The notes under the pieces were generated by a model. It had not been told where the DNA came from, searched no databases, and worked only from the letters and a program-made list of their open reading frames with translations. Both the position numbers and the translations under genes were made by a program. 64,000 nucleotides of DNA from Caprella mutica (lineage: Eukaryota; Arthropoda; Malacostraca; Amphipoda; Caprellidae), in NCBI GenBank assembly GCA_947561585.1, contig CANNZV010000124.1, positions 124,001 through 188,000 of the forward strand, in the 5' to 3' direction. Of the stretch, positions 14,001 to 24,739 are shown piece after piece (position 1 is the stretch's first letter; each line of letters opens with the position of its first letter).

Positions 14001-17000
14001 ACCGTATTGGGGACAATTATTATCAGGATGCAATGATGTTGTTTTGTGGTAAGTTTGACCCTGTATTCGGAAACAATACGGCCCTTGTCCTGGTGGAAGA
14101 GCGATTTTCACACCGAAAGATACGAAAGAAAATGCGCAATTATAGTTTCTTATGTTCTTGAAAAATGAAATAGATTCTTGGTCGTGACCTTCAACCAGGT
14201 TTCTTAGTTCTTGAGGGTACGGTTGTAATGGAGGCAGTTGCACTTTTCCATTGTGACAGCATATCAAATTTTCATTCACAAACCGTAGTGCCCCAAAATA
14301 ATTGCAGGAAATATTCATGTCACCAATGTAAAAACATTGTACTGGTGCTTCAAAGTTCATATTTATTGGTGGACCATTTATTCGTTGTTGTTGCCTTATC
14401 ATTCGTTGATTTCTTTCATTTGCTACATTTTGTTCAATCATATTTTGTCTTCTTTCTTGTACATTGTTTCTTTTTTCCTCCAAATATTGGTCGTGTTGTT
14501 TCAAATCCATATTATTCCCTTCTTTGTTGAACAATATTTCTCTGTTGATTTAAATACTAAGCACGCTGCTCATCATCCATATTATTCCTTCTTTGCTGCG
14601 AAGCATTTCGTTGATGTAACAAATACTCCTCGCGTTGCTCACCATACATTTCTTGTCTTCTATTTTGATGCCGTATTCTCCAAGGTTCATAGACTATAAC
14701 AGGTTAAACGAATGGGGAAAAAATTGCCATAGAGAAAACAACATTTTCTGTTTTCCTTCTTGAATATCTCTTAAACGGTAGATTAAACTCGCGCGAGAGT
14801 CGAAATAGAATTCTTTAGAATTTAAAAATCTATCGAATGGTATAAAAAATATTTTAATGAAATGGTTATTATCACTGCAAAACCAACAAAAACTAATTGC
14901 TATTCACTACAATTAGCAATGGAAGGAACAATTTCTGTCTTTCTTCTTGAATATCTCCTAAACGGTAAATTAAACTCGGGCGTGAGTCGGAATAAAATTC
15001 TAAAGAATTTAATAATCTATCGAATGGATAAAAAAATATTTCAAAGAAATGGTTATTACCACTGTTAAAAGAACAAAAAGCTAACTGCTATTCACGTCGT
15101 TGTCCGTTGATTATTGGGCACTGGTCAACATTTTAATCCGCTTTAATTACTGAAGCTAAAAGCCTAAAATAAAAACAAACCTAATATTGCAATAATAAAA
15201 TAAGAAATAAACAATGTAAAATGTCAATTATTTGTAACATAGGTTTCATAGGTTTTAATCTAATGAAAAGGTTTTCATATAAAGAATTTGTAGACTCAGC
15301 TCTTAGTAACAATTCGTACTATTTCTATTCGTTTAACCTGTTATAGTCTATGAACCTTGGTATTCCCTCCTCTTGTAAATGTGCTATACGGCGTTCTGCG
15401 TTGATTATTGTTCTTCTAATTTGTTCTTGTAATCGGTGTCTTTCGACAATCTCGGATCGTTTCTTTTCTCTGATTCTTTCTCTGTACCTTCTCATTCTCA
15501 TTCGGGCAGAAGCTAATCTTGCTTGTCGATCCATGATTTCGAAAAATTCATTTGATATGAGTTTTAACCGAAAAAATGCGGCTAAAAAGATTAAAATCTT
15601 CTACCTTTAAGTGTCGTTTCTGCGTAAATATGATACCGTTATTCAGCTAATCCTCCAAAAATAGAAAATATGAATAGAAAAAAATTGTATCAAATATTTT
15701 TGGGTTATTAAAATATCGATTATCTGAGCGTAACACATGTGCGAACTAACAAACAGAATAATAATATGATGATTGTGTGACAAATTTTGTTTTATTTCAT
15801 CCATCACAACTCATTAAATTAACATTTTTTTATGATCGGGGACTTTCTCCGCACCCTGTACAGTGTACACCTTACCAATTATATCAAACGAATTTAAAAA
15901 TTACAAACATATTTTTAGAGAATATAAAACATATTTCAAAGATAATATTGTCACTACCCTAATAATAACAAAGTAACACTTCTTTATTTCGTCTTCTGCC
16001 CAATTTTTTCTGGGATCAATTGTTTTGTAGCCCAATTGTCGTGGGCCCAGTTGTCGTGAGCCCAATTGTCCTGGAGACCAATTTTCCTGGGGCCCAATTG
16101 TCAGTGCACCATATTGTTTGTAACGTTTCAATGTCTTCATAAAAAAAATCATCTTTTATTTACCTCTCTATTATTTGTATTATCTACCTTCCTTTTATAT
16201 GCCATCGATGATTTATTATGCGATGAATTTACCTGCGATGAAATTACCATGCGATGAATTTACCATGCGATGAATTTACACTGATCCGTAGCTAACCCTA
16301 GATGCAGGAAAATTTTATAATCAAGCGAGAAAATTTAAATGAATAAATGACGTCATAACGGAGGCATTGAAATAAATATAGATTTATAGTATATAGACAA
16401 AATAAAAATATAAAAGCAATATATCTTTTCTTTTGTAAGTTTACTTAGAAATAATAAACAGACCTATAACATAGGCATCGCGGTCAGTCAAATCGACGAT
16501 AGGAGGTGGCAGAGAAACTGCTCTGATGTGGATATTGAATGTGATGTTCTTCTGCAGCTTCAAAATAGCGATGTCATTTCCATACCTACTTTTGATGTAT
16601 CTAAGAGAAATATGTGAAATAAATATCTAAAGGAAACACATAATTGAAGCAATATGTAATTACATTATTAAAATAATGATAGTCTTCAAATTTGAAGTGG
16701 GTGTTTATAGTTCTAGAAAGAATACGAATCTTGATTGTATGGGAATCATGGTAAAGGAAATTCATTTTATTCTTTATCGAATAAAACCAAGTAGACAATC
16801 AGAACAAAATATCTTCAAATTGAAATAATTTTTCTTTTATTTCCAAAAAGTGGTTGAAAATAGAAGTAAGGTGAATATGGTTCATCTTCAATTAACTCAC
16901 TGGTCATGAATCAGAATCTCTGTTACTTTCACATCTTGAGTTCTTCCTGATGATATATCGAAATCGTACTCTCCAACTCTAACGAAGATCTGATCAGGTG

Positions 17001-20000
17001 CGAGTCTGACTAACCTGCCATTTCTGCTTCTAAAAAATGTGAAAAAGTGTGTGAACATACGAATGGCAAATACACAGCAAAATGAGACTCAACAATTATA
17101 ATTCTTGCTCCCTAATGTTTTGATTAATCTAAACGGAAGTTAAAAGTTTGCATCAGGACCAAAGGCCGTATCGATGACGTTAAAAGGAAATAACATACAA
17201 AGAACTTTGAAAAAACAGTTAGAAGGTGGAAGTGGTTCCATGAACAAAAACCCCTACCACCAATCTGTGACAATGCTCATAGATGCAGAAAAGCTACTCC
17301 ATAAACAAAGACATCTACCATGGATTAGTCTGTGACAATACTCATGTAAGAAGAAATGCACTCAATGAACAAAGACCACCTACCACCAGTGGGCAAAAAA
17401 AAAAGGAATTCTTGAAATTAAATGTGCCACATTATAGACTGATTTCTTTTTCTACGAACTACAGAGAGATAAATATATAGTGTGGCCATAAAAGGTTATG
17501 TGGTGAGACCACTTTTAATTTTCTATAACACCACAATGACTTTTTTTCTTAGTACAATATTACTATTTCAATATTGATAGACAAAGTTTTTGTGTGGCTA
17601 TAGTAGATTATAAGTTGTGCCTTCACTTAAATCTTCTATGACTCCACAATAATTTTTTCCCAGTGAGGTTAAAAGGTGTCAGACTTACGTATCTCTACAA
17701 TGAGCAGCTGTTAGGATATGCCTGTTGTTAAGGATGGTTCCTCCACAGTGCAGGTTATTGGTTCCAGTTTCTAGGATAGCTGCCATGAAGGGCCAACTGT
17801 CAGGATTGGTCCGGTTACCTTTAATGATGCGGTCGCTGACGCCCCGTCCTGTTAATGAAAGAGAAATTTTTAGACTTAAAGAGTTTTAATATTCACTTAG
17901 TTTTGTATTTGAAAGACGATTTCAATGTAATGAATACTTGTTTTAAACTTAACATCACTATGGCAGTAATTAAGACACCTTAGTTAACATATTTACCTGA
18001 AATAGGTACTAGGGAACCAATAATTCTTGAGGTGATTCCAGTTGCTGAAATAAAATAAAAGTAACAATCAGATGAGAGAGGGAAGAGGAGGAATGAAATA
18101 AATATAACTATAAATATATAATTTCTTCTTTTGGATAAATTTTCTTTTATTTCTTCTGTAACTCAACAAATTAAGATTCTTTTAGATATTCACGAAGACG
18201 AAATTCGGGGCCATGAGTTTTACGAAAAGTTTCTGATTATGTTTGTGTCGAGCTCAAAAAGAAGAGATGAACAAGATTCAAGAATAATCACCAATAACTA
18301 AATATTTAAAATTTAGGAAATTAATATTTGAGAGGAAAAATAATTTCATATATCAAAGAAATAGATATTTTTGAAGATGAGAAACACGCAAGCCATCTAT
18401 TTTTAATTTTCTAAGATCACCTTGACACCTATTTCTATTCATCAAACTTACAGTCACTCCCATCACACATGCAGTCTTTTTCATCACTCCAGTCACCACA
18501 ACCGTTGACTTCATCACATTTCCAGTTGGGTTGAATACATTTACTCGTATTGCGACAGTAGAAAGCACCATTTTTACACCCGTCACCTGATCAGAGAATA
18601 AAACTTGTTAATTAAAGTAAATTATTAATATTATAGAACCAGATAACTAATAAATTTACGTAAATTATTAGTTGAATATTGGTGATTTTAGTATTTGACC
18701 TGAATAATATCACTACTATTTATCCTTACTATTTCAGTATTCCACTTCAGTATTCAACCTTAGTTTCTTCATAATACGATCAAAGATTTTGACAATTCTA
18801 TTTTCTTGTACTTCCACTATTCGATTGTAGTATTTTCATATTTCCACCTTAACGTTTAGTAAGTAAGGTCAAATAAACTGTAAACTCACAGTCTTTCTCA
18901 TCACTACCGTCACTGCAACCGCTGACTCCATCACATCTCTGGCTAGATGGAATACATTTACGTTCATTGGGACACTTGAAAGCTCTTCTTTTACACCTGT
19001 TACCTGAGCAGAAAATAAATATTGTTATTCGAAGTGCATGATAGCATAAGATATTAAATAGAAATTATTATTTGAAAAATATAAAGATTGTTGTAAATCT
19101 CTATTACCGGTTTAAATGTTTGAATATGTATTACTATAAAATAAAATAAATATCTAAATTCATTTTATAAAATAAATAAATAAATTTGCTTCTACTGTGG
19201 AAATTATAAATTATTGGGTACATCAATATAAAGAAATTATGAAAAACTATTGCTTGTTTCTTTCCCGTGGTGCTTTCCGAGAGATCCGGTAAAAATTCAG
19301 AGCGAAATTTAATTTAACTAATTCAGTTTCCTGAGTGGTAAGACTCTCCCAATGAGAAAAGAGACTTGTACAGATACAATCAAGTTTTATCTCCAGTATC
19401 GTCCAAAGCCTCGGAACAAAATTTCTAAACTTTATATTTTTTGATTTTTGAACTTTTCAAAGCTGAAATTTTACCAATTGATAGTCATTATCATTATATT
19501 GGTTAGGAATAAAGTTTTAATGATAGCCTTCTATCTACAAAACGTTCAGCGTCCAAAAATAAGGGACAAGTGTACTTTGGTTTAATGAAAACATCCTAAA
19601 TTAATTTAAATACATGTATATTTAGTGAATAAACCTTGTTCTCAGTGACGAAAAAGAACGAAAAACATTTTAATGATCTTAGACACTGGTTTAAAATCAC
19701 TCTTCCTAAAAGTTCTTACGAAAATTTAAACCACTCGAAAAACTTTAGAGGGAGTGAACCCTTTAAAAAGTGTTTTGCAGAACTATTGAATAAACACTAT
19801 AGTAATTCTGACAAAATTGTTAGTCCGTTTAAAAGTAGAAATATACAGCGATTGGAAGTAAAAGATAGTTTCAAGTCTATTGCATAAATATAAAGTGGTT
19901 AAGTTGGAAGAATAAAATAACATATACAGTTTGGACGTATGGAAAATTGGGATAAAGTGTTATACATTAATGAAAGCAAGTTTGATATGATTAGAAATGA

Positions 20001-23000
20001 TGGGAACATCTAAATTAGAAAATGTGAAGGTAAAAGAAAGGGAAAAGAGTACTATGAAGACTGTAAATTATGAGTATTGGAATGCCATGATTTTTAGAAT
20101 ATTTTCTAGCCATATCAGACCAAGTTCTTATCCATTTGGTACTTACAGTTCACTTCGTCACTGCCATCATCACAGTCACCACTACCATCACATCTTTTGT
20201 TCCTTGGTGATATGCATTGCCCGTTACTGCATTTGAAACCATCGCAGCTACCTGCATTAGATAAACAAATACTAATAATAATTCAAAGGCATATAAATTA
20301 GAAAGAAAGTATTATGATATTTGTATAAAAAGGACCTCATAACGAATACATCAAACTTACGGTCTCTCTCATCACACTTACAGTCTCTCTCATCACTCCA
20401 GTCACCACAACCGTTGACTTCATCACATTTCCAGTTGGGTTGAATACATTTACTCGTATTGCGACAGTAGAAAGCACCATTTTTACACCCGTCACCTGAT
20501 CAGAGAATAAAACTTGTTAATTAAAGTAAATTTTAATATTATAGAACCAGATAACTAATAAATTTACGTTAATTATTAGTTGAATATTGGTGATTTTAGT
20601 ATTTGACCTGAATAATATCACTACTATTTATCCTTACTATTTCAGTATTCCACTTCAGTATTCAACCTTAGTTTCTTCATAATACGATCAAAGATTTTGA
20701 CAATTCTATTTTCTTGTACTTCCACTATTCGATTGTAGTATTTTCATATTTCCACCTTAACGTTTAGTAAGTAAGGTCAAATAAACTGTAAACTCACAGT
20801 CTTTCTCATCACTACCGTCACTGCAACTGCTGACTCCATCACATCTCTGGCTAGATGGAATACATTTACGTTCATTGGGACACTTGAAAGCTCTTCTTTT
20901 ACACCTGTTACCTGAGCAGAAAATAAATATTGTTATTCGAAGTGCATGATAGCATAAGATATTAAATAGAAATTATTATTTGAAAAATATAAAGATTGTT
21001 GTAAATCTCTATTACCGGTTTAAATGTTTGAATATGTATTACTATAAAATAAAATAAATATCTAAATTCATTTTATAAAATAAATAAATAAATTTGCTTC
21101 TACTGTGGAAATTATAAATTATTGGGTACATCAATATGAAGAAATTATGAAAAACTATTGCTTGTTTCTTTCCCGTGGTGCTTTCCGAGAGATCCGGTAA
21201 AAATTCAGAGCGAAATTTAATTTAACTAATTCAGTTTCCTGAGTGGTAAAACTCTCCCAATGAGAAAAGAGACTTGTACAGATACAATCAAGTTTTATCT
21301 CCAGTATCGTCCAAAGCTTCGGAACAAAATTTCTAAACTTTATATTTTTTGATTTTTGAACTTTTCAAAGCTGAAATTTTACCAATTGATAGTCATTATC
21401 ATTATATTGGTTAGGAATAAAGTTTTAATGATAGCCTTCTATCTACAAAACGTTCAGCGTCCAAAAATAAGGGACAAATGTACTTTGGTTTAATGAAAAC
21501 ATCCTAAATTAATTTAAATACATGTATATTTAGTGAATAAACCTTGTTCTCAGTGACGAAAAAGAACGAAAAACATTTTAATGATCTTAGACACTGGTTT
21601 AAAATCACTCTTCCTAAAAGTTCTTACGAAAAATTAAACCACTCGAAAATTTTTAGAGGGAGTGAAACCTTTAAAAAGTGTTTTGCAGAACTATTGAATA
21701 AACACTATAGTAATTCTGACAAAATTGTTAGTCCGTTTAAAAGTAGAAATATACAGCGATTGGAAGTAAAAGATAGTTTTAAGTCTATTGCAGAAATATA
21801 AAGTGGTTAAGTTGGAAGAATAAAATAACATATACAGTTTGGACGTATGGAAAATTGGGATAAAGTGTTATACATTAATGAAAGCAAGTTTGATATGATT
21901 AGAAATGATGGGAACATCTATATTAGAAAATGTGAAGGTAAAAGAAAGGGAAAAGAGTACTATGAAGACTGTAAATTAAGAGTATTGGAATGCCATGGTT
22001 TTTGGAATATTTTCTAGCCATATCAGACCAAGTTCTTATCCATTTGGTACTTACAGTTCACTTCGTCACTGCCATCATCACAGTCACCACTACCATCACA
22101 TCTTTTGTTCCTTGGTGATATGCATTGCCCGTTACTGCATTTGAAACCATCGCAGCTACCTGCATTAGATAAACAAATACTAATAATAATTCAAAGGCAT
22201 ATAAATTAGAAAGAAAGTATTATGATATTTGTATAAAAAGGACCTCATAACGAATACATCAAACTTACGGTCTCTCTCATCACACTTACAGTCTCTCTCA
22301 TCACTCCAGTCACCACAACCGTTGACTTCATCACATTTCCAATTGGGTTGAATACATTTACTCGTATTGCGACAGTAGAAAGCACCATTTTTACACCCGT
22401 CACCTGATCAGAGAATAAAACTTGTTAATTAAAGTAAATTTTAATATTATAGAACCAGATAACTAATAAATTTACGTTAATTATTAGTTGAATATTGGTG
22501 ATTTAAGTATTTGACATGAATAATATCACTACTATTTATCCTTACTATTTCAGTATTCCACTTCAGTATTCAACCTTAGTTTCTTCATAATACGATCAAA
22601 GTTTTTGACAATTCTATTTTCTTGTACTTCCACTATTCGATTGTAGTATTTTCATATTTCCACCTTAACGTTTAGTAAGTAAGGTCAAATAAACTGTAAA
22701 CTCACAGTCTTTCTCATCACTACCGTCACTGCAACCGCTGACTCCATCACATCTCTGGCTAGATGGAATACATTTACGTTCATTGGGACACTTGAAAACA
22801 CCTCTTTTACACCTGTTACCTGAGCAGAAAATAAATATTGTTATTCGAAGTGCATGATAGCATAAGATATTAAATAGAAATTATTATTTGAAAAATATAA
22901 ATATTGTTGTAAATCTCTATTACCGGTTTAAATGTTTGAATATGTATTACTATAAAATAAAATAAATATCTAAATTCATTTTATAAAATAAATAAATAAA

Positions 23001-24030
23001 TTTGCTTCTACTGTGGAAATTATAAATTATTGGGTACATCAATATAAAGAAATTATGAAAAACTATTGCTTGTTTCTTTCCCGTGGTGCTTTCCGAGAGA
23101 TCCGGTAAAAATTCAGAGCGAAATTTAATTTAACTAATTCAGTTTCCTGAGTGGTAAAACTCTCCCAATGAGAAAAGAGACTTGTACAGATACAATCAAG
23201 TTTTATCTCCAGTATCGTCCAAAGCTTCGGAACAAAATTTCTAAACTTTATATTTTTTGATTTTTGAACTTTTCAAAGCTGAAATTTTACCAATTGATAG
23301 TCATTATCATTATATTGGTTAGGAATAAAGTTTTAATGATAGCCTTCTATCTACAAAACGTTCAGCGTCCAAAAATAAGGGACAAGTGTACTTTGGTTTA
23401 ATGAAAACATCCTAAATTAATTTAAATAGATGTATATTTAGTGAATAAACCTTGTTCTCAATGACGAAAAAGAACGAAAAACATTTTAATGATCTTAGAC
23501 ACTGGTTTAAAATCACTCTTCCTAAAAGTTCTTACGAAAAATTAAACCACTCGAAAATTTTTAGAGGGAGTGAAACCTTTAAAAAGTGTTTTGCAGAACT
23601 ATTGAATAAACACTATAGCAATTCTGACAAAATTGTTTGTACGTTTAAAACTAGAAATATACAGCGAATAAAAAGTGGTTAAGTTGGAAGAATAAAATAA
23701 CATGTACAATCTGGACGTATGAAAAATTGGGATAAAGTGTTTTACATTAATGAAAGCAAGTTTAATATGATTACAAACGATGGGAGCATCTAAATTAGAA
23801 AATGTGAAGGTAAAAGAAAGGGAAAAGAGTACTAAGAAGACTGTAAATTAAGAGAGTTGGAATGCCATGGTTTTTGGAATATTTTCTAGCCACATCAGAC
23901 CAAGTCTTATCCATTTGGTACTTACAGTTCACTTCGTCACTGCCATCATCACAGTCACCACTACCATCACATCTTTTGTTCCTTGGTGATATGCATTGCC
24001 CGTTACTGCATTTGAAACCATTACATCTAC
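7894..24030 (-). CDS. Modular serine protease: nine LDLa domains plus trypsin-like catalytic domain (5' end not seen)
   Basis: Secreted S1-family protease read on the minus strand. LDLa exons, in transcript order: 24030-23926, 22819-22706, 22403-22290, 22159-22055, 20911-20798, 20495-20382, 20251-20147, 19003-18890, 18586-18452. Then a linker exon 18044-17997 and catalytic exons 17848-17689, 17029-16901, 16600-16464, 9411-9247 and 8055-7894. All three catalytic residues are present: His in TAAHC (codon 17700-17702), Asp in NDIAIL (16573-16575) and Ser in GDSGGP (8047-8049). An Asp at the S1 pocket position (GGKDAC, 9254-9256) predicts cleavage after Lys/Arg. Splice phases agree except at the 9247/8055 junction. 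No signal peptide or initiator exon is visible upstream, so the gene either starts within or beyond the repeat-filled DNA to 32.9 kb or is joined to the perlecan unit. The plan resembles Nudel or corin-type proteases. Confidence 0.85.
8887..8934. repeat. Overlapping alternative palindromes
   Basis: Arms 8903-8916 and 8921-8934 (cgagttccgttcct and its complement) form a perfect 14-bp hairpin with a 4-nt loop. The sequence just 5' (ccttctgaggaacg) also pairs perfectly with cgttcctcagaagg, giving a second, mutually exclusive hairpin. Probably a foldback relic. Confidence 0.75.
8951..9235. repeat. 40-bp tandem repeat
   Basis: Six to seven copies of a unit beginning aactgtggtgctatggttgt, with starts at 8961, 9001, 9041, 9081, 9121, 9161 and a degenerate 9201, so the period is exactly 40. 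Diverged copies at about 8258-8365 contain the same caacctg.gg.actat.gtcgtacta core. Lies in the trypsin intron next to exon 9247-9411. Confidence 0.9.
9247..9411 (-). CDS. Trypsin exon: GWG strand to S1-pocket Asp
   Basis: After a ctcag acceptor the exon reads GWGHTTYRG, then the MICAGH strand and GGKDAC, typical of chymotrypsin-fold residues about 140-191. It joins correctly to the upstream exon ending in ...YVIG at 16464 (phase 1). The likely donor is GTGTAC directly after TGC A. The Asp before AC defines trypsin-like specificity. About 7 kb of intron, filled with repeats, separates it from the upstream exon. Confidence 0.8.
9412..10726. other. AT-rich intron sequence with an 18-bp palindrome
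   Basis: No exon seen. Around 9640 there is gtgcaaaatgcacggtaacg, and near 10630 a cagacagacagat tract before a TA-rich end, features seen at the ends of dispersed elements. A near-perfect palindrome (aattttcaagtctcta arms, about 18 bp each side of one base) is centred at 10586. Confidence 0.5.
10727..12602. repeat. 16-bp satellite array, about 117 copies
   Basis: Consensus taaattcatYgcRtRg, with two common variants (tgcatag and cgcatgg types) often alternating to give a 32-bp dimer. A multi-unit block starting at aacgcgtggt recurs at 11791, 12095 and 12271. These spacings are 304 and 176 bp, exact multiples of 16, so higher-order units amplified later. It lies inside the protease gene's longest intron. 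A short inverted patch of the same unit is at 16205-16277. Confidence 0.95.
12603..13120. other. AT-rich spacer
   Basis: Intron sequence between the satellite and the Helitron remnant. I see no exon, RNA gene or repeat in it. Confidence 0.4.
13665..14534 (-). pseudogene. Helitron Rep/helicase N-terminal fragment
   Basis: The minus-strand frame contains the run typical of Helitron-like N-terminal regions: [21 protein letters not shown], then [33 protein letters not shown] and [12 protein letters not shown]. In autonomous rolling-circle Helitrons this leads into the Rep and helicase domains. Here it stops after about 290 codons and the Rep and helicase parts are absent. A shifted frame joins it poorly to further N-terminal coding sequence at 14540-14680. 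It is a dead fragment in a protease intron. The GC-rich string ggggcgtgccgcccc at 13630-13660, just past its end, recurs near 57160. Confidence 0.85.
14680..15360. mobile_element. 681-bp MITE inserted in the Helitron frame
   Basis: Perfect inverted terminal repeats of about 34 bp (left begins ccaaggttcatagactataa; right is its exact complement, ending at 15360). tattc flanks both sides (14674-14678 and 15361-15365), a likely 5-bp target duplication. The interior has two diverged copies of a roughly 187-bp unit (ttcttgaatatctc at about 14758 and 14944). No coding capacity. Confidence 0.85.
15325..15537 (-). pseudogene. Basic N-terminal part of the same Helitron frame
   Basis: The minus strand reads [19 protein letters not shown] and continues Arg/Glu-rich to ...LQEEGIPR, where the frame enters the terminal repeat of an inserted MITE. 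The Arg/Gln/Glu-rich coding sequence resumes on the far side of the insertion (about 14680 down to 14540), so one original frame was split. Low-complexity basic leaders of this kind are common in Helitron proteins. Confidence 0.6.
16010..16110. repeat. 15-bp gcccaattgtc repeat
   Basis: Four to six copies of a unit like gcccaattgtcgtgg. Similar ggcccaattgtc-type words occur at 13125-13165 and 35640-35710, and a related form at 8371-8430. These may be termini of one non-autonomous family flanking the Helitron fragment. Confidence 0.6.
16205..16277. repeat. Inverted patch of the 16-bp satellite
   Basis: Four or five units of tgcgatgaatttacca, the reverse complement of the 10727-12602 satellite. 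The Helitron/MITE block therefore sits between oppositely oriented copies of one minisatellite. Confidence 0.8.
16464..17848 (-). CDS. Trypsin exons carrying catalytic His and Asp
   Basis: Three exons. 17848-17689: RIIKG activation site, then [17 protein letters not shown] with the catalytic His. 17029-16901: VRVGEYDFD and VTEILIHDQ. 16600-16464: [10 protein letters not shown] with the catalytic Asp, ending at VIG. All borders are AG/GT and phases 1, 2, 2 and 1 match. The Arg-Ile-Ile-Lys-Gly start predicts zymogen activation by cleavage after Arg. Confidence 0.88.
17997..18044 (-). CDS. 16-codon linker exon with a second R-IIG motif
   Basis: The exon encodes ...[16 protein letters not shown] between the last LDLa module and the catalytic domain. 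It contains Ser-Arg-Ile-Ile-Gly, a near copy of the true activation cleavage sequence (DRIIKG) that follows about 14 residues later in the next exon. Phase 1 in and phase 1 out match both neighbours. It may be a remnant of a duplicated protease start, or a second cleavage site. Confidence 0.7.
19636..19887 (+). other. Short open frame repeated in LDLa introns (copy 1)
   Basis: In the intron between LDLa types C and B, on the strand opposite the protease, is an open stretch of about 80 codons including [16 protein letters not shown] and [17 protein letters not shown]. Copies lie at 21544-21801 and 23452-23682 as part of the 1.9-kb duplication. It starts at TTG, with no upstream ATG in good context. 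I do not recognise the family. It may be a captured exon or a transposon fragment; copy 3 is shortened and diverged at its 3' end. Confidence 0.35.
21544..21801 (+). other. Short open frame repeated in LDLa introns (copy 2)
   Basis: Same frame as at 19636 with a few amino-acid changes (for example ENLNHSKN to EKLNHSKI) and a slightly longer end, because the stop moves by two codons. It is open, but nothing shows that it is expressed. Confidence 0.35.
23452..23682 (+). other. Short open frame repeated in LDLa introns (copy 3, truncated)
   Basis: Third copy. The start codon is ATG here rather than TTG. About 30 bp are missing near the 3' end ([11 protein letters not shown] is lost), which accounts for the shorter spacing of this repeat unit. 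Confidence 0.35.
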
Positions 24031-24120
24031 CTGCATTGGATATACAAATATTAACAATAATTCAAAGGCATAAAAATTAGAAAGAAAGTATTATGATATA
24101 TAACAAGGACCTCATAAAGA

Positions 24121-24292
24121 TACGTTTTGGTTGCAGCGATTGTTGTGATCATCGTTTTGCAATCATCACCCAGCGACTATTGCTGAGCACTACTTCAATG
24201 CTATTCCTTTGGGGCCGTTTTTTCAATGTATTCGTATTTTCAGGTGATCATTGCTGAGCGATGATCGCAACAATCGCTGCATGCAAAACGTA
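24121..24292. mobile_element. 172-bp foldback MITE
   Basis: The left 34 bp (tacgttttggttgcagcgat...) and the right end are complementary with few mismatches, so the element can fold nearly completely. It interrupts the third 1.9-kb LDLa unit: the other copies read ...cctcataa straight into cgaatacatc at this point. The unit resumes for only about 35 bp and breaks off at about 24330, which marks the limit of the tandem duplication. Confidence 0.8.
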
Positions 24293-24739
24293 CCTTAAGG
24301 AATATATCACACTTACAGTCTCTCTCACACTTTTTTGTAATGAAAATATTGTTAGTAATTTGTTGTATCATGGCTTACTTAATTATACGGCCTAATTTTC
24401 TGCCTTTTCGTCAAAAAAATAGAAGGTCAATATTTTCACTTGCAATAGAATTTACATTTTGCTACCAAATAATACTTTTTTTCATTGATTCAAGTAATAT
24501 AGAGTTTCTTGAAAGGTTAAAAATAATTTGAAATATGTATATATTATATTTATGTTTATATATATTAATTAATACTTTATTATGAAGCCCATTATGAAAC
24601 CAATATCACTATAGCTGTAAAGAGTATTTTTAAGGATAGAAAAGATAGAGTATATGAACTGCCAAAATATGGAAGCCCATAAGGTTGCAGTTCACACGTA
24701 AGAGTGAGGAAATGATATGATCAACATTTCAACATATAT

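Larger units (their letters stand above)
18452..24030 (-). repeat. Threefold 1.9-kb tandem duplication of a three-LDLa block
   Basis: Nine LDLa exons fall into three types, repeated in transcript order C-B-A: type C ([11 protein letters not shown]) at 24030, 22159 and 20251; type B ([11 protein letters not shown]) at 22819, 20911 and 19003; type A ([10 protein letters not shown]) at 22403, 20495 and 18586. Equivalent bases are 1909 and 1908 bp apart between A exons, and 1908 and 1871 bp apart between C exons. Introns are near identical too, so the expansion is recent. Every module keeps six Cys and the acidic Ca-binding SDE. The sixth Cys codon is split T|GT over each splice junction. Copies A2 and A3 contain a second GTAAGT donor 21 bp downstream that would add a CDERDR peptide and remove the split Cys. 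Confidence 0.93.
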
